A stretch of 64,000 bases of DNA from Paracidovorax avenae ATCC 19860. Its GTDB lineage: Bacteria > Pseudomonadota > Gammaproteobacteria > Burkholderiales > Burkholderiaceae_C. The notes under the pieces were generated by a model. That model was not told where the DNA came from. It saw only the letters and a program-made list of their open reading frames with translations, and did no database searches. The DNA is taken from NCBI RefSeq assembly GCF_000176855.2, contig NC_015138.1:62001-126000 (forward strand), written 5' to 3'. A program made the position numbers and the translations under genes. Position 1 is the first letter of the stretch. Every line of letters begins with the position of its first letter. Of the stretch, positions 44,652 to 53,342 are shown piece by piece.

Positions 44652-45796
44652 CGCACCTCCACGCTCCGCATGCCCACGGGCACTCCCACGAACACGGCCA
44701 CGGTCATGGCGTCGATCCGCACCACGGCCCCGCCGCCGGCACCGCTCCCGCACTCGCGCAGGCCGACACCACCGTGCTGCTGGTCGGCCACGGCTCGCGC
44801 GAGCCCGCGGGCAACGACGAGATCCATGCCTTCGTGCGCCAGTGGCGCGAGCGCCAGCCCGGCTGGCGCATCGAGGTCTGCTTCATCGAATTCGCGCCGC
44901 CCGGGCTGCACGACGGCCTGCTGATGGCAGCGAAAGGCAGCCGCCGCGTGCTGGTGTTGCCGCTCATCCTGAACGCGGCCGGCCACGTGAAGATGGAGAT
45001 CCCCGAGTCCATCGAGCATGCGCGCGAACACTGCCCGGGCGTCGAATTCCTCTACGGCCCTCACCTCACGGCCTGCGAGCCCATCCTCGCGATCCTGCAG
45101 CGCCAGCTGCGCCGCTGCATGCAGGCGCTGGACATGCCCGACCCCACCACCACCGGCGTGGTGCTGCTGGGCCGGGGCTCGTCCGACCGGCAGGCCAACG
45201 GCGACGTCGCCAAGATGGCCCGCTGGCTGCAGGAAGACAGCCACCACGAACTGGTCGAGATCGCCTTCACCGGCATCACCTGGCCGCGCCTGGAGCGCGT
45301 GGTGCAGCGCCAGGCGCTGCTGGGCATGAAGCAGATCGTGGTGCTGCCCTACTACCTCTACACCGGCACGCTGATGCAGCGCATCGGTCGGCAGGTGGAG
45401 CACCTGCGCGTGCAGTACCCGCAGTTGCGCTTCGCGCAGTCCGGCCACTTCGGCATGGAGCGCGAGATCTTCGAATTGCTGGAGCAGCGCGTGGCCGACC
45501 TGCAGGCCGGCCTGCCCGACAGCCGCCTGCCGTGCGATGGCTGCAAGTACCGAGAGATCGCGCACGACCTGGGGCACGGCCACAGCCACGAGCACACGCA
45601 TGCCCATGCGCCCGCTGCCATCGCTGCGGGGGGCGCCGAGCACGCACACGCACAAGCGGATGACCATGGGCACGCTCACGGGCATGGCGAGCACGGCCAT
45701 GGACACAGCCATGACCACGGGCATTCCCATTCCCATGGCCATGCTCATGCCCACCACGGCCTCGCCGCGCCCCAGCCTGCCGGAGCCGCCGCATGA
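44648..45796 (+). CDS. cbiX: Sirohydrochlorin cobaltochelatase, long type with His-rich ends
   Basis: Tandem chelatase of 382 aa that inserts cobalt into sirohydrochlorin early in the anaerobic pathway. The first 30 residues are His-rich. The first CbiX domain has the catalytic His in LLVGHGSREPAGND and another in NAAGHVKMEIPES. The second domain has LLGRGSSDRQANGD, with Arg replacing the His, as in other long CbiX proteins. A C-x-x-C (PCDGCKYRE) follows, then a C-terminal tail of about 70 residues with dozens of His. Overlaps ATGA with both neighbours. Confidence 0.93.
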   Translation: MTHLHAPHAHGHSHEHGHGHGVDPHHGPAAGTAPALAQADTTVLLVGHGSREPAGNDEIHAFVRQWRERQPGWRIEVCFIEFAPPGLHDGLLMAAKGSRRVLVLPLILNAAGHVKMEIPESIEHAREHCPGVEFLYGPHLTACEPILAILQRQLRRCMQALDMPDPTTTGVVLLGRGSSDRQANGDVAKMARWLQEDSHHELVEIAFTGITWPRLERVVQRQALLGMKQIVVLPYYLYTGTLMQRIGRQVEHLRVQYPQLRFAQSGHFGMEREIFELLEQRVADLQAGLPDSRLPCDGCKYREIAHDLGHGHSHEHTHAHAPAAIAAGGAEHAHAQADDHGHAHGHGEHGHGHSHDHGHSHSHGHAHAHHGLAAPQPAGAAA

Positions 45797-46497
45797 GCAC
45801 GGTGAACACCGTCACCGAGCAGCTCACGCGCGCCGGCCAGGCCATCGAGCACGACAGCTTCGCCATCATCGACGCCGAAGCCGGCCCGCACGCCTACACG
45901 GCGCAGCAGTGGCCCATCGTGCGCCGCATGATCCACGCCAATGCCGACTTCGAATTCAACGGCCTGACCGATTTTCATCCCGATGCGGTGGAGGCCGGCA
46001 TCGCCGCGATGCTGCGCGGCGGCGCGCCCGTGGTGGCCGACGTGGAGATGATCTGCTCGGGCCTGTCGCAGCCGCGCCTGGCGCACTTCGGCATGCGCAC
46101 GCACCAGTTCATCAGCGACGCCGACGTGATCGCCCGGGCCCAGGCCGAAGACACCACGCGCGCCGTGCAGGCCATGCGCAAGGCGCACCGGCAGGGGCTG
46201 CTGCAGGGGGCCGTGGTGGGCATCGGCAACGCGCCCACGGCGCTCATCGAGCTCGTGCGCCTGATCCGCGAGGAGGGCGTGCGCCCCGCGCTGGTGGTGG
46301 GCATGCCGGTGGGCTTCGTCTCCGCCGCCGAATCCAAGGACCTGATGGCCGACGTGACAGAGGTGCCCTGGATCGTGATCCGCGGCCGCAAGGGCGGCTC
46401 CACCCTGGTGGTGGCCGCGCTGCATGCGCTTCTGGCGCTGGCCGAGGCGCGGCAGAAGCAACAGCAACAGTCCACCGCGAGCGCTGCCGGAGGCTGA
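45793..46497 (+). CDS. cobH: Precorrin-8X/cobalt-precorrin-8 methylmutase
   Basis: Methylmutase of 234 aa (CobH/CbiC) that moves a methyl from C11 to C12. The pattern AQQWPIVRRMIHANADFEF, PVVADVEMICSG, the catalytic His region HFGMRTHQFISDADV, and GNAPTALIELVRLI with VGMPVGFVSAAESK are characteristic. The ATG overlaps the cbiX stop, so it is coupled within the cobalamin operon. Confidence 0.95.
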   Translation: MSTVNTVTEQLTRAGQAIEHDSFAIIDAEAGPHAYTAQQWPIVRRMIHANADFEFNGLTDFHPDAVEAGIAAMLRGGAPVVADVEMICSGLSQPRLAHFGMRTHQFISDADVIARAQAEDTTRAVQAMRKAHRQGLLQGAVVGIGNAPTALIELVRLIREEGVRPALVVGMPVGFVSAAESKDLMADVTEVPWIVIRGRKGGSTLVVAALHALLALAEARQKQQQQSTASAAGG

Positions 46498-46504
46498 CCC
46501 CGCC

Positions 46505-47632
46505 ATGATGGAAAAGACCGTCCGCCGCGGCACGCGCACCGGCTTCACCACCGGGGCCTGCTCCGCCGCCGCCGCGCGCGCCGCCGTGCTGGGCCTGGTC
46601 GAAGGCGCAGTGCCCGACGCGGTGGACTGCCTGCTGCCCAACGGCGACGTGGTGCGCTTCGCGGTGAACGACGGAATCTGCGAAGGTAGCCAAGTTGCGC
46701 ACGCCATGGTCATCAAGGACGCGGGCGACGACCCCGACTGCACCGACAAGGCCCACCTTACCGCCGACGTGCGCCTGCTGCCCGGCCGCGCGGGCGAGGT
46801 CGTGCTGTGCGGCGGCTTCGGCGTAGGCACGGTCACCATGGCCGGCCTGGGCCTGGAAGTGGGCGGCCCGGCCATCAACCCCGTGCCCCGCCGCAACATC
46901 GAAGACAACGTGCGTGCCGTGGGCGGCCCGCTGCTTGCGCATGCAGGGCTGGAAGTGACCATCTCCGTGCCCCAGGGCGTGGAGATGGCCAAGAAGACGC
47001 TGAACGCGCGCTTGGGGATTTTGGGCGGCATCTCCATCCTGGGCACCACCGGCATCGTCAAGCCCTATTCCACCTCTGCCTACCGCGCCAGCGTGGTGCA
47101 GGGCGTGCAGGTGGCCGCCACGCTGGGCCACGGCGTGGTGGTGCTGACCACCGGCGGGCGCACCGAACAGTTCGCGATGAAGGAGCGGCCCGAACTGCCC
47201 GCCGCCTGCTTCGTGCAGATGGGCGACTTCCTGCGCTATGCGCTCGACGAGGCCGTGGCCCAGGGCCTGCGCGAGGTGGTCATCGGCGGCATGGTGGGCA
47301 AGCTCACGAAGATCGCCCAGGGCGAGACCATCACCCACGCCAACCGCGCCGAGGTCGATACGCAATTGCTGGCCGAACTCGCTGCCCGCGTGGGCGCGCC
47401 GCCCGAGGTCTGCGCCGAGATCGCCGCCGCCGAAACCGCGCGCTTCGGCGCCGAACGCATGCAGGCCCTGGGCCTGGGCGAGCCCTTCCACCATGCGCTC
47501 GCGCAGGCCGTGGTGCAGACGCTGACGGCGCCCGACCGCTACGGCGACCGCTTCCACCTCACCGTGCTGGTCTGCGATTTCGACGGCAGCAAGATCACCG
47601 AGGCCGCCTCCGGGCCGGCCACCACCGCCTGA
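46505..47632 (+). CDS. cbiD: Cobalt-precorrin-5B C1-methyltransferase
   Basis: CbiD of 375 aa, specific to the cobalt-early route. The N-terminal signature RTGFTTGACSAAAARAA is followed by DDPDCTDKAHLTADV, GGFGVGTVTMAGLGLEVG, ISILGTTGIVKPYS and MGDFLRYALDEA. A GGAGG-containing sequence lies about a dozen bases upstream of the ATG pair (MMEKTV, 46505 or 46508). Its presence with cbiX and cbiG, and the absence of cobG, indicates the anaerobic pathway. Confidence 0.95.
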   Translation: MMEKTVRRGTRTGFTTGACSAAAARAAVLGLVEGAVPDAVDCLLPNGDVVRFAVNDGICEGSQVAHAMVIKDAGDDPDCTDKAHLTADVRLLPGRAGEVVLCGGFGVGTVTMAGLGLEVGGPAINPVPRRNIEDNVRAVGGPLLAHAGLEVTISVPQGVEMAKKTLNARLGILGGISILGTTGIVKPYSTSAYRASVVQGVQVAATLGHGVVVLTTGGRTEQFAMKERPELPAACFVQMGDFLRYALDEAVAQGLREVVIGGMVGKLTKIAQGETITHANRAEVDTQLLAELAARVGAPPEVCAEIAAAETARFGAERMQALGLGEPFHHALAQAVVQTLTAPDRYGDRFHLTVLVCDFDGSKITEAASGPATTA

Positions 47633-47648
47633 AGGCGACATCCTGACG

Positions 47649-48983
47649 ATGACGACCACGAACCTGCTCGAAAAAGACCCCCAGCCCTGCCGCGTGATCG
47701 GCGTGCTGGACGACGGCGCCGCCAGCCTCAGCGCCACCGCGCTCGCACTGCTGCGCCGGGCCGACCTGGTGATCGGCGGCACGCGCACGCTGGCGCTGCT
47801 GGAAGACGACATCGCCCCGCAGGCCGTGCGCCGCGACCTGACCGGCTGCCTCTCGTCCGTGCCCGGCTGGATCGCGGAGGCGCGCGCCGCCCACCAGTCC
47901 TGCGTGGTGCTGGCCACGGGCGACCCGCTCTGCCACGGCATCGCGAGCTACCTGGCCTCGCGCCTGTGCATCCAGGCGCTGGAGGTGATGCCCAACGTCT
48001 CCACCCTGCAGCTCGCCTGCGCCCGCCTGGGCCTGGCCTGGCAGGACGCGCGCATCGTCTCCGTGCATGCGAAGGATGCCGGCGAATGGACCGTGGGCGC
48101 CGCGCCCGCGCACGGCCTCTACGCCCTGGCCCAGGCCGTGCGCCAGCACGACCGCCTGGCCGTGCTCACCAGCCCCGACAACACGCCCGCGCGCATCGCC
48201 CGCCTGCTGGTGGCCGAAGGGCTGGGCGACGACTTCCAGATCAGCGTGGCCGAGCGCCTCTGCACGCCCGACGAGCGCGTCTGGGCCGACATGGCGCCGG
48301 CCCATGCCGCCGCGCAGCAGTTCGCCGACCCCAACGTGGTGCTGCTGGTGCGCACGCGCCAGCGGCCCGACGCGGTGCGCTTCGGCCTGCCCGATGCGGC
48401 GTATCACCAGCGCCAGCCCGACAAGGGCTTGATCACCAAGCAGGAAGTGCGCGCCGTCTCGCTGGCCCGCATGCAACTGCGCGCCGCCAGCCGCGTGTGG
48501 GACATCGGCGCCGGCAGCGGCTCGGTGGGGCTGGAGGCCGCGCGCCTGTGCCCCCAGGGCCACGTCTGGGCCATGGAGAAGAACGAGGGCGACGTGGAGA
48601 TCGCGCGCCGCAACGCGCGCGATTTCGGCGTCTCCAACCACACGCTGGTGCACGGCAAGGCGCCCGAAGGGCTCGATGCCTGGCCCGACCCGGACGCCGT
48701 CTTCATTGGCGGCTCGGGCGGCGAGCTGGCCGAGCTGATTGCGCTGTGCCTCAAGCGCTTGCGCCCCGGCGGCTGGCTGGTGATGAACTTCGTCACGCTG
48801 GAAAACCTCGCCGCTGCCACCCAGGCGCTGCAGGCCGCCGGCGCCGCCTGGGACGTGCTGCAGTTGCAGGCCGCGCGCAGCAAGCCCATCCTGCACATGC
48901 ACCGCATGGCGGCCGAGAACCCGGTGTGGATCGTCTGCGCGCAGGCGGGCGGTGCCGGGGCTGCGGCGCCGGCCGTGGAGTAG
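47649..48983 (+). CDS. cobL: Bifunctional cobalt-precorrin-7 methyltransferase/decarboxylase (CbiE-CbiT fusion, CobL-like)
   Basis: Fusion of 444 aa. The N-terminal CbiE half (residues 14-230) has CRVIGVLDDGAASLSATAL, VVLATGDPLCHGI and PNVSTLQLACARLGLAW. The C-terminal CbiT half (about 245-430) starts DKGLITKQEVRAVSLARM and has the SAM loop VWDIGAGSGSVGLEAARL and PDAVFIGGSGGELAELI. It methylates C5 and C15 and decarboxylates the C12 acetate. It lies 16 bp after cbiD and 5 bp before cobI. Confidence 0.95.
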   Translation: MTTTNLLEKDPQPCRVIGVLDDGAASLSATALALLRRADLVIGGTRTLALLEDDIAPQAVRRDLTGCLSSVPGWIAEARAAHQSCVVLATGDPLCHGIASYLASRLCIQALEVMPNVSTLQLACARLGLAWQDARIVSVHAKDAGEWTVGAAPAHGLYALAQAVRQHDRLAVLTSPDNTPARIARLLVAEGLGDDFQISVAERLCTPDERVWADMAPAHAAAQQFADPNVVLLVRTRQRPDAVRFGLPDAAYHQRQPDKGLITKQEVRAVSLARMQLRAASRVWDIGAGSGSVGLEAARLCPQGHVWAMEKNEGDVEIARRNARDFGVSNHTLVHGKAPEGLDAWPDPDAVFIGGSGGELAELIALCLKRLRPGGWLVMNFVTLENLAAATQALQAAGAAWDVLQLQAARSKPILHMHRMAAENPVWIVCAQAGGAGAAAPAVE

Positions 48984-48988
48984 GGCGC

Positions 48989-49891
48989 ATGACCACCGAA
49001 CACGCCACCATCACGAGCGCGCCGCGCCCGCGCCCGCAGCCGCAGGACAAGCACGCGCCGTCCACGCAAGGCCCCCTGGGCCGCCTCATCGGCGTGTCCC
49101 TGGGCCCTGGCGACCCCGGCCTCATCACCCGCGCTGCCTGGGCGCAACTGCAGCGCACCGACGCGGTCTGGACCTATCCCGCGCGCAGCACCAAGACACC
49201 CAGCTACGCCTTCGACATCGTGCAGCGCGCCGGCCTCACGCCGCCCGCCGTGCACCAGACCCTGCTGTTCCCGATGACGCACGACGGCGACAAGCTCGCC
49301 CGGGCCTGGATGCGCGCCGCAGACACCGTGCTGCCCTGGCTGCAGGCCGGACAGGACGTGCTCTTCCTCGTGGAAGGCGACGCCAGCACCTACGCCACCT
49401 TCGGCCACCTGGCGCGCACCGTGCGGGCGCTGGACGCGCGCATCGAGGCGCCCGTGATCGCCGGCGTGAACGCCTTCACGGCGGCCTGCGCCACGCGCGG
49501 CATGCCGCTGGCCGAGCAGGACGACACCATCGCCATCGTGCCCGCCGCCTACGGCGTGAGCGCGGTGGACCGCCTGCTGCCCGACTTCGACACCCTGGTG
49601 CTGATGAAGGTCAAGCCGCTCATGGACGACCTCATCGACTGGCTGGAACGGCGCGAGCTGCTGCCCCACACCCAGTTCATCGAGCGCGTGGGCGCACCCG
49701 ACGAGCGCTGCGTGGCCGGTGCTCATCTGCCCGCACTGCGCGGCACCAAGGTCAGCTACCTCTCGCTCATGGTGGTGAAAAACCCGCACCGTATCCGGGG
49801 CGAGCGCATCAAGGGCTGCCTGAAAAAGACCTCGCCCGCAGCCTCTGCTGCGGGCCTTCCGACATCCGACGAACCGGAGCTTGCCGAATGA
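48989..49891 (+). CDS. cobI: Precorrin-2/cobalt-precorrin-2 C20-methyltransferase
   Basis: CobI/CbiL of 300 aa. After a Pro-rich N-terminal tail of about 30 residues, the fold begins GRLIGVSLGPGDPGLITRAA. LFLVEGDASTYATFGHLA, VIAGVNAFTAACATRGMPLAEQDD and VLMKVKPLMDDLIDWL are family motifs. KVSYLSLMVVKN closes the methyltransferase fold, and a 40-residue tail (IRGERIKGCLKKTSP onward) is extra. It overlaps cbiG by ATGA. Confidence 0.94.
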   Translation: MTTEHATITSAPRPRPQPQDKHAPSTQGPLGRLIGVSLGPGDPGLITRAAWAQLQRTDAVWTYPARSTKTPSYAFDIVQRAGLTPPAVHQTLLFPMTHDGDKLARAWMRAADTVLPWLQAGQDVLFLVEGDASTYATFGHLARTVRALDARIEAPVIAGVNAFTAACATRGMPLAEQDDTIAIVPAAYGVSAVDRLLPDFDTLVLMKVKPLMDDLIDWLERRELLPHTQFIERVGAPDERCVAGAHLPALRGTKVSYLSLMVVKNPHRIRGERIKGCLKKTSPAASAAGLPTSDEPELAE

Positions 49892-50688
49892 ATACCCCTG
49901 CCACCCCCGACGTGGTGCTCTCCGCCCCCGCGCAGCCCGCCGCCGAGGTGCGCGTGTGCCTCGTCGCCATCACCCGCCACGGCGCCGCCCAGGCCGCGCA
50001 ACTGGCGCGCGACGTGCCCCAGGCCCATGTCTGCACCGCCGCCAAATTCGCCGCTGCCTTCGATGGCCTGCCCAACACCGTGCGCGCCTACGAAGGCGCG
50101 CTGCGCGACGAGATCGCGCCGCTCTTCGCACAGTACGACCAGCTGGTCTTCTTCGTCTCGCTGGGCGCCGTGGTGCGCCTGATCGCCCCGGTGCTCAAGT
50201 CCAAGGACGAAGATCCCGGCGTGACGGTGGTGGACGATGCCGGCCAGTTCGTCATCCCCGTGCTCTCGGGCCACGTGGGCGGCGCCAACGAATGGAGCGA
50301 GCGCATCGCCGCGCTGATCGGCGCCACGCCCGTGCTCACCACCGCGTCCGACGTGGGCAAGACCATTCCCGTCGATATCCTCGGCCGCCACCTGGGCTGG
50401 CGCGTGGAGGCGCCCAAGATCAACATCACGCGCGTCTCGGCGCACGTGGTCAACGGCGAGCCCATCGCCGTGGTGCAGGAAGCCGGCAGCCCGCACTGGT
50501 GGAACCGGCCCACGCCGCTGCCCGCCAACATCACCTGCCTCGGCGACTGGAGCGGCGTCGATCCCGACCGCTTCAAGGCCGTGCTGTGGATCACGCACGA
50601 CGAGGTCGTACCCGAGCGCTGGGCCGCGTGGCACGAACGTCTGGTGGTCTATCGCCCGCCGCAGGACGCGGACAAGGCCACCGCGTGA
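49888..50688 (+). CDS. cbiG: Cobalt-precorrin-5A hydrolase CbiG, N-terminal and central domains
   Basis: CbiG of 266 aa that opens the delta-lactone of cobalt-precorrin-5A. The conserved central region is YDQLVFFVSLGAVVRLIAPVLKSKDEDPGVTVVDDAGQFVIPVLSGHVGGAN, followed by GATPVLTTASDVGKTIPVDIL. The usual C-terminal CbiG_C domain is not fused; it is encoded by the next gene. A GGAG precedes the ATG, and overlaps on both sides (ATGA, GTGA) tie it into the operon. Confidence 0.93.
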   Translation: MNTPATPDVVLSAPAQPAAEVRVCLVAITRHGAAQAAQLARDVPQAHVCTAAKFAAAFDGLPNTVRAYEGALRDEIAPLFAQYDQLVFFVSLGAVVRLIAPVLKSKDEDPGVTVVDDAGQFVIPVLSGHVGGANEWSERIAALIGATPVLTTASDVGKTIPVDILGRHLGWRVEAPKINITRVSAHVVNGEPIAVVQEAGSPHWWNRPTPLPANITCLGDWSGVDPDRFKAVLWITHDEVVPERWAAWHERLVVYRPPQDADKATA

Positions 50689-51182
50689 TCTCCGCTGCCG
50701 CCACCGCCATCGCCAGGGCCGCAGCGTCTCAGGACGTGGCCACCGGCTCCTGCGTTCGCCTGGCCATCGGCCTGGGCTGCGACCGCGGCACGCCCGAGGC
50801 CACGGTCGAGGCCTGCCTGCGCGAAGCGCTCGCCCAGGCCGGCGCCCGGATCGACCAGGTGGCCGTGGCCGCCAGCATCGAGGCCAAGCGGGACGAAGCC
50901 GCCTTCCTCTCGCTGGCCGCCCGCCACGGCTGGCCGCTGCGCTGGTACGCCGCCGCGCGGCTGGCTACCGTGCCCGTGCCCAACCCGTCGGAGACGGTGC
51001 TGCGCTACATGGGCACGCCCTCGGTCAGCGAAGCCGCCGCGCTGCTGGCCGCGGGTGCGGCCGATGCGTCGGCGCTGCTCGTCGAAAAGCACCGCCTGCG
51101 CGGGCCTGACGGGCGCAACGCTACCGTGTCCATCGCCCGCATTCCGCCTGCCTCGCAGGGCACCTCCGATTCCGGCGGCTGA
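50685..51182 (+). CDS. cobE: CobE/CbiG C-terminal-domain protein
   Basis: Protein of 165 aa of the CobE/CbiG_C family. Motifs are LAIGLGCDRGTPEATVEACLREAL, ASIEAKRDEAAFLSLAARHGWPLRWYAAARLA, PNPSETVLRYMGTPSVSEAAALLAAG and LLVEKHRLRGPDGRNATVSIARI. It begins with GTG overlapping the cbiG stop. It probably works with the separate CbiG to form the complete hydrolase, or binds a corrin intermediate. Confidence 0.9.
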   Translation: MISAAATAIARAAASQDVATGSCVRLAIGLGCDRGTPEATVEACLREALAQAGARIDQVAVAASIEAKRDEAAFLSLAARHGWPLRWYAAARLATVPVPNPSETVLRYMGTPSVSEAAALLAAGAADASALLVEKHRLRGPDGRNATVSIARIPPASQGTSDSGG

Positions 51183-51252
51183 GGCAGCGCATCGCATTCC
51201 GCCACCGCGCGTGCCTCGGCTATTTCCTCTCCCAACCTCTGAAAGGTCCACC

Positions 51253-51918
51253 ATGCATATCGAAATCGGCATCCTCTCGCAGGACAAGATCGCCTATGCC
51301 TCCGTCGCCGCCACGGCGCTGCTGGGCGCGCACGCGCTGCCCCTGCTCAAGAGCCCCACGGCCTGGCTGCGCACGCTGCTGGCCGCGTTCTTCTTCAGCG
51401 TGCTGATGCAGGTCTGGCACATGCCCGTGGGGCCGTCGGAGCTGCACTTCGTCGGCGCCATGCCGATCTACCTGCTGTTCGGCTTCATCCCCACGCTGTT
51501 CGGCTTCGGCCTGGGGCTGCTCGCGCAGGCCCTGGTTTTCGAGCCGCAGGACCTGGCGCACCTCGCCATCAACTTCCTGAGCCTGGCCGTGCCGCTGTTC
51601 GCCGTGCACCACGGCCTGGGCAAGCGCATGCAGCGCATCAGCGTGGCCAACGTGCTCAAGCTCGATGCCGTGTACTACGCGGGCGTCACGCTCATGGTCG
51701 GCTTCTGGCTCTCCATCAGCAGCGACGCGGCCCCCGTGGCCGACTGGGCGCTGTTCGCCGCGTCGTACCTGAGCCTCGTGGCCGTGGAGCCGCTGCTCAC
51801 CATCGGCATCACCGTCGCCGCTGCCCGCCTGCGCGGCCGCCGCTGGCTCGCCGCCTGCATCGACGAGCGCACGCTGCAGCGCGTCGCCGCGCCCCATGCC
51901 GCCGCACCGGCGGCCTGA
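51253..51918 (+). CDS. cbiM: CbiM-like cobalt transporter membrane component
   Basis: Inner-membrane protein of 221 aa with about six helices, of the CbiM/NikM energy-coupling-factor substrate-binding family. The N-terminus MHIEIGILSQDKIAYASVAATAL replaces the usual MHIPDG-type metal-binding tip, retaining His2. WHMPVGPSELHFVGAMPIYLLFG contains the conserved His-rich metal loop. No cbiN, cbiQ or cbiO gene follows, so the ATPase partners are elsewhere or absent. A GAAAGG sequence precedes the ATG. Confidence 0.85.
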   Translation: MHIEIGILSQDKIAYASVAATALLGAHALPLLKSPTAWLRTLLAAFFFSVLMQVWHMPVGPSELHFVGAMPIYLLFGFIPTLFGFGLGLLAQALVFEPQDLAHLAINFLSLAVPLFAVHHGLGKRMQRISVANVLKLDAVYYAGVTLMVGFWLSISSDAAPVADWALFAASYLSLVAVEPLLTIGITVAAARLRGRRWLAACIDERTLQRVAAPHAAAPAA

Positions 51919-51945
51919 CCTCCATCCGAAAGAGACGACACGCAC

Positions 51946-52950
51946 ATGTCCGCAGGAAAGATCATGCTCGTGGGCATCGGCCCCGGCAGCACCGACCACA
52001 TGACCGCGCGCGCCCGCGCCGCCATCGCCGAGGCCGACACCATCATCGGCTACGTCACCTACATCAAGCTCGTGGCCGATCTCATCGAGGGCAAGGAGAT
52101 CATCCGCAAGTCGATGACCGAAGAACTCGACCGCGCCATCGAATCGCTGGCCCGCGCCCGCGAGGGCAAGAAGGTCGCACTCATCTCCTCGGGCGATGCG
52201 GGCGTGTACGGCATGGCCGGCCCCACGTTCGAGGTGCTGTTCCAGGCCGGCTGGACGCCGCCCGCCTTCGACGAAAACGGCGTGGTCGAGCCCGGCGGCA
52301 TCGAGGTCGAGATCGTGCCCGGCGCATCGGCCCTCAACAGCTGCGCGGCCCGCGTGGGCGCGCCGCTCACGCACGACTTCTGCGCCATCTCGCTCTCGGA
52401 CCTGCTCACGCCCTGGCCCACCATCGCGCGCCGGCTGGATGCCGCAGCCATGGCCGACTTCGTGGTCGCGCTCTACAACCCCAAGAGCGGCCGCCGCACG
52501 CGCCAGATCGAGGAAGCCCAACGCCTCTTCCTGCGCCACCGCAGCCCCGACACCCCCGTGGCCATCGTCAAGAGCGCCTACCGCCGCCGCGAGCGCATCG
52601 AATTCGCCACCCTGGCCACCATGTGCGATGCCGACATCGGCATGCTGAGCACCGTGCTGATCGGCAACAGCAACACCATCGTGCAGCACGGCCTCATGGT
52701 CACGCCGCGCGGCTATGCCAACAAATACGACGTGGAAGGCGGCGGTGCCACGCGCGCGGGCGAGCGGCCCGGCCGCTCGCTCTCCACCGGCCTGAACGGC
52801 TGGCTGGAAAACCTGCAGCTGGACCACGCCGCCGGCGAAAGCATCGAAGCGCTGGCCCTGCGCCACCGCCTGCCGGCCGACTACATCCGCGACACGCTGG
52901 CACAACCACTTGTGATCGCCGAGGCCGCGACGACCGAGGAAGAGGCATGA
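51946..52950 (+). CDS. cobJ: Precorrin-3B/cobalt-precorrin-3 C17-methyltransferase
   Basis: CobJ/CbiH of 334 aa that performs ring contraction. It starts KIMLVGIGPGSTDHMTARARAAI. VALISSGDAGVYGMAGPTFEVL, VPGASALNSCAARVGAPLTHDFCAISLSDLLTPW and ALYNPKSGRRTRQIEEA are characteristic. The family is usually about 250 aa. Here about 80 extra residues follow (from YANKYDVEGGG), without cysteines. An ATGA overlap joins it to the ferredoxin gene. Confidence 0.94.
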   Translation: MSAGKIMLVGIGPGSTDHMTARARAAIAEADTIIGYVTYIKLVADLIEGKEIIRKSMTEELDRAIESLARAREGKKVALISSGDAGVYGMAGPTFEVLFQAGWTPPAFDENGVVEPGGIEVEIVPGASALNSCAARVGAPLTHDFCAISLSDLLTPWPTIARRLDAAAMADFVVALYNPKSGRRTRQIEEAQRLFLRHRSPDTPVAIVKSAYRRRERIEFATLATMCDADIGMLSTVLIGNSNTIVQHGLMVTPRGYANKYDVEGGGATRAGERPGRSLSTGLNGWLENLQLDHAAGESIEALALRHRLPADYIRDTLAQPLVIAEAATTEEEA

Positions 52951-53342
52951 GCACCGACACCCCTGAAAGCACCGCCACTGCAACCGCCGCATCCGAAGGC
53001 GTGCGCGTGGCCGTCAAGCCCAAGATCGGCAGCTACCGCCGCCACCTCCTCATCTGCACCGGCCCCCGCTGCGCGCAGGAGGGCCAGGCCCAGGCGCTGT
53101 TCGACAGCCTGGGCGAGAAGTTCAAGGCCGCCGGCCTGAACGACGGCGAGTTGCGCGTCAAGCGCAGCCGCGTGAGCTGCTTCGCCGCCTGCAAAGGCGG
53201 CCCGGTGATGTGCGTGCAGCCCGACGGCACCTGGTACTACGACGTCACGCCCGACAACATGGACCGCATCATCGAGCAGCATCTGGTGGGCGGGCAGCCG
53301 GTGGAAGAGCTCGTGTTCCACCAGGGGCCTACGGGCGCATAG
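52947..53342 (+). CDS. Thioredoxin-like [2Fe-2S] ferredoxin
   Basis: Ferredoxin of 131 aa. The fold begins RRHLLICTGPRCAQEGQ (Cys37, Cys42), followed by VKRSRVSCFAACKGGPVMCV (Cys78, Cys82, Cys89) and PDGTWYYDVTPDNMDRII. The pattern is that of thioredoxin-fold (Shethna-type) ferredoxins. It ends the cobalamin operon and overlaps cobJ by ATGA, so it probably supplies electrons to a corrin-pathway step. The step is not shown by sequence. Confidence 0.88.
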   Translation: MSTDTPESTATATAASEGVRVAVKPKIGSYRRHLLICTGPRCAQEGQAQALFDSLGEKFKAAGLNDGELRVKRSRVSCFAACKGGPVMCVQPDGTWYYDVTPDNMDRIIEQHLVGGQPVEELVFHQGPTGA

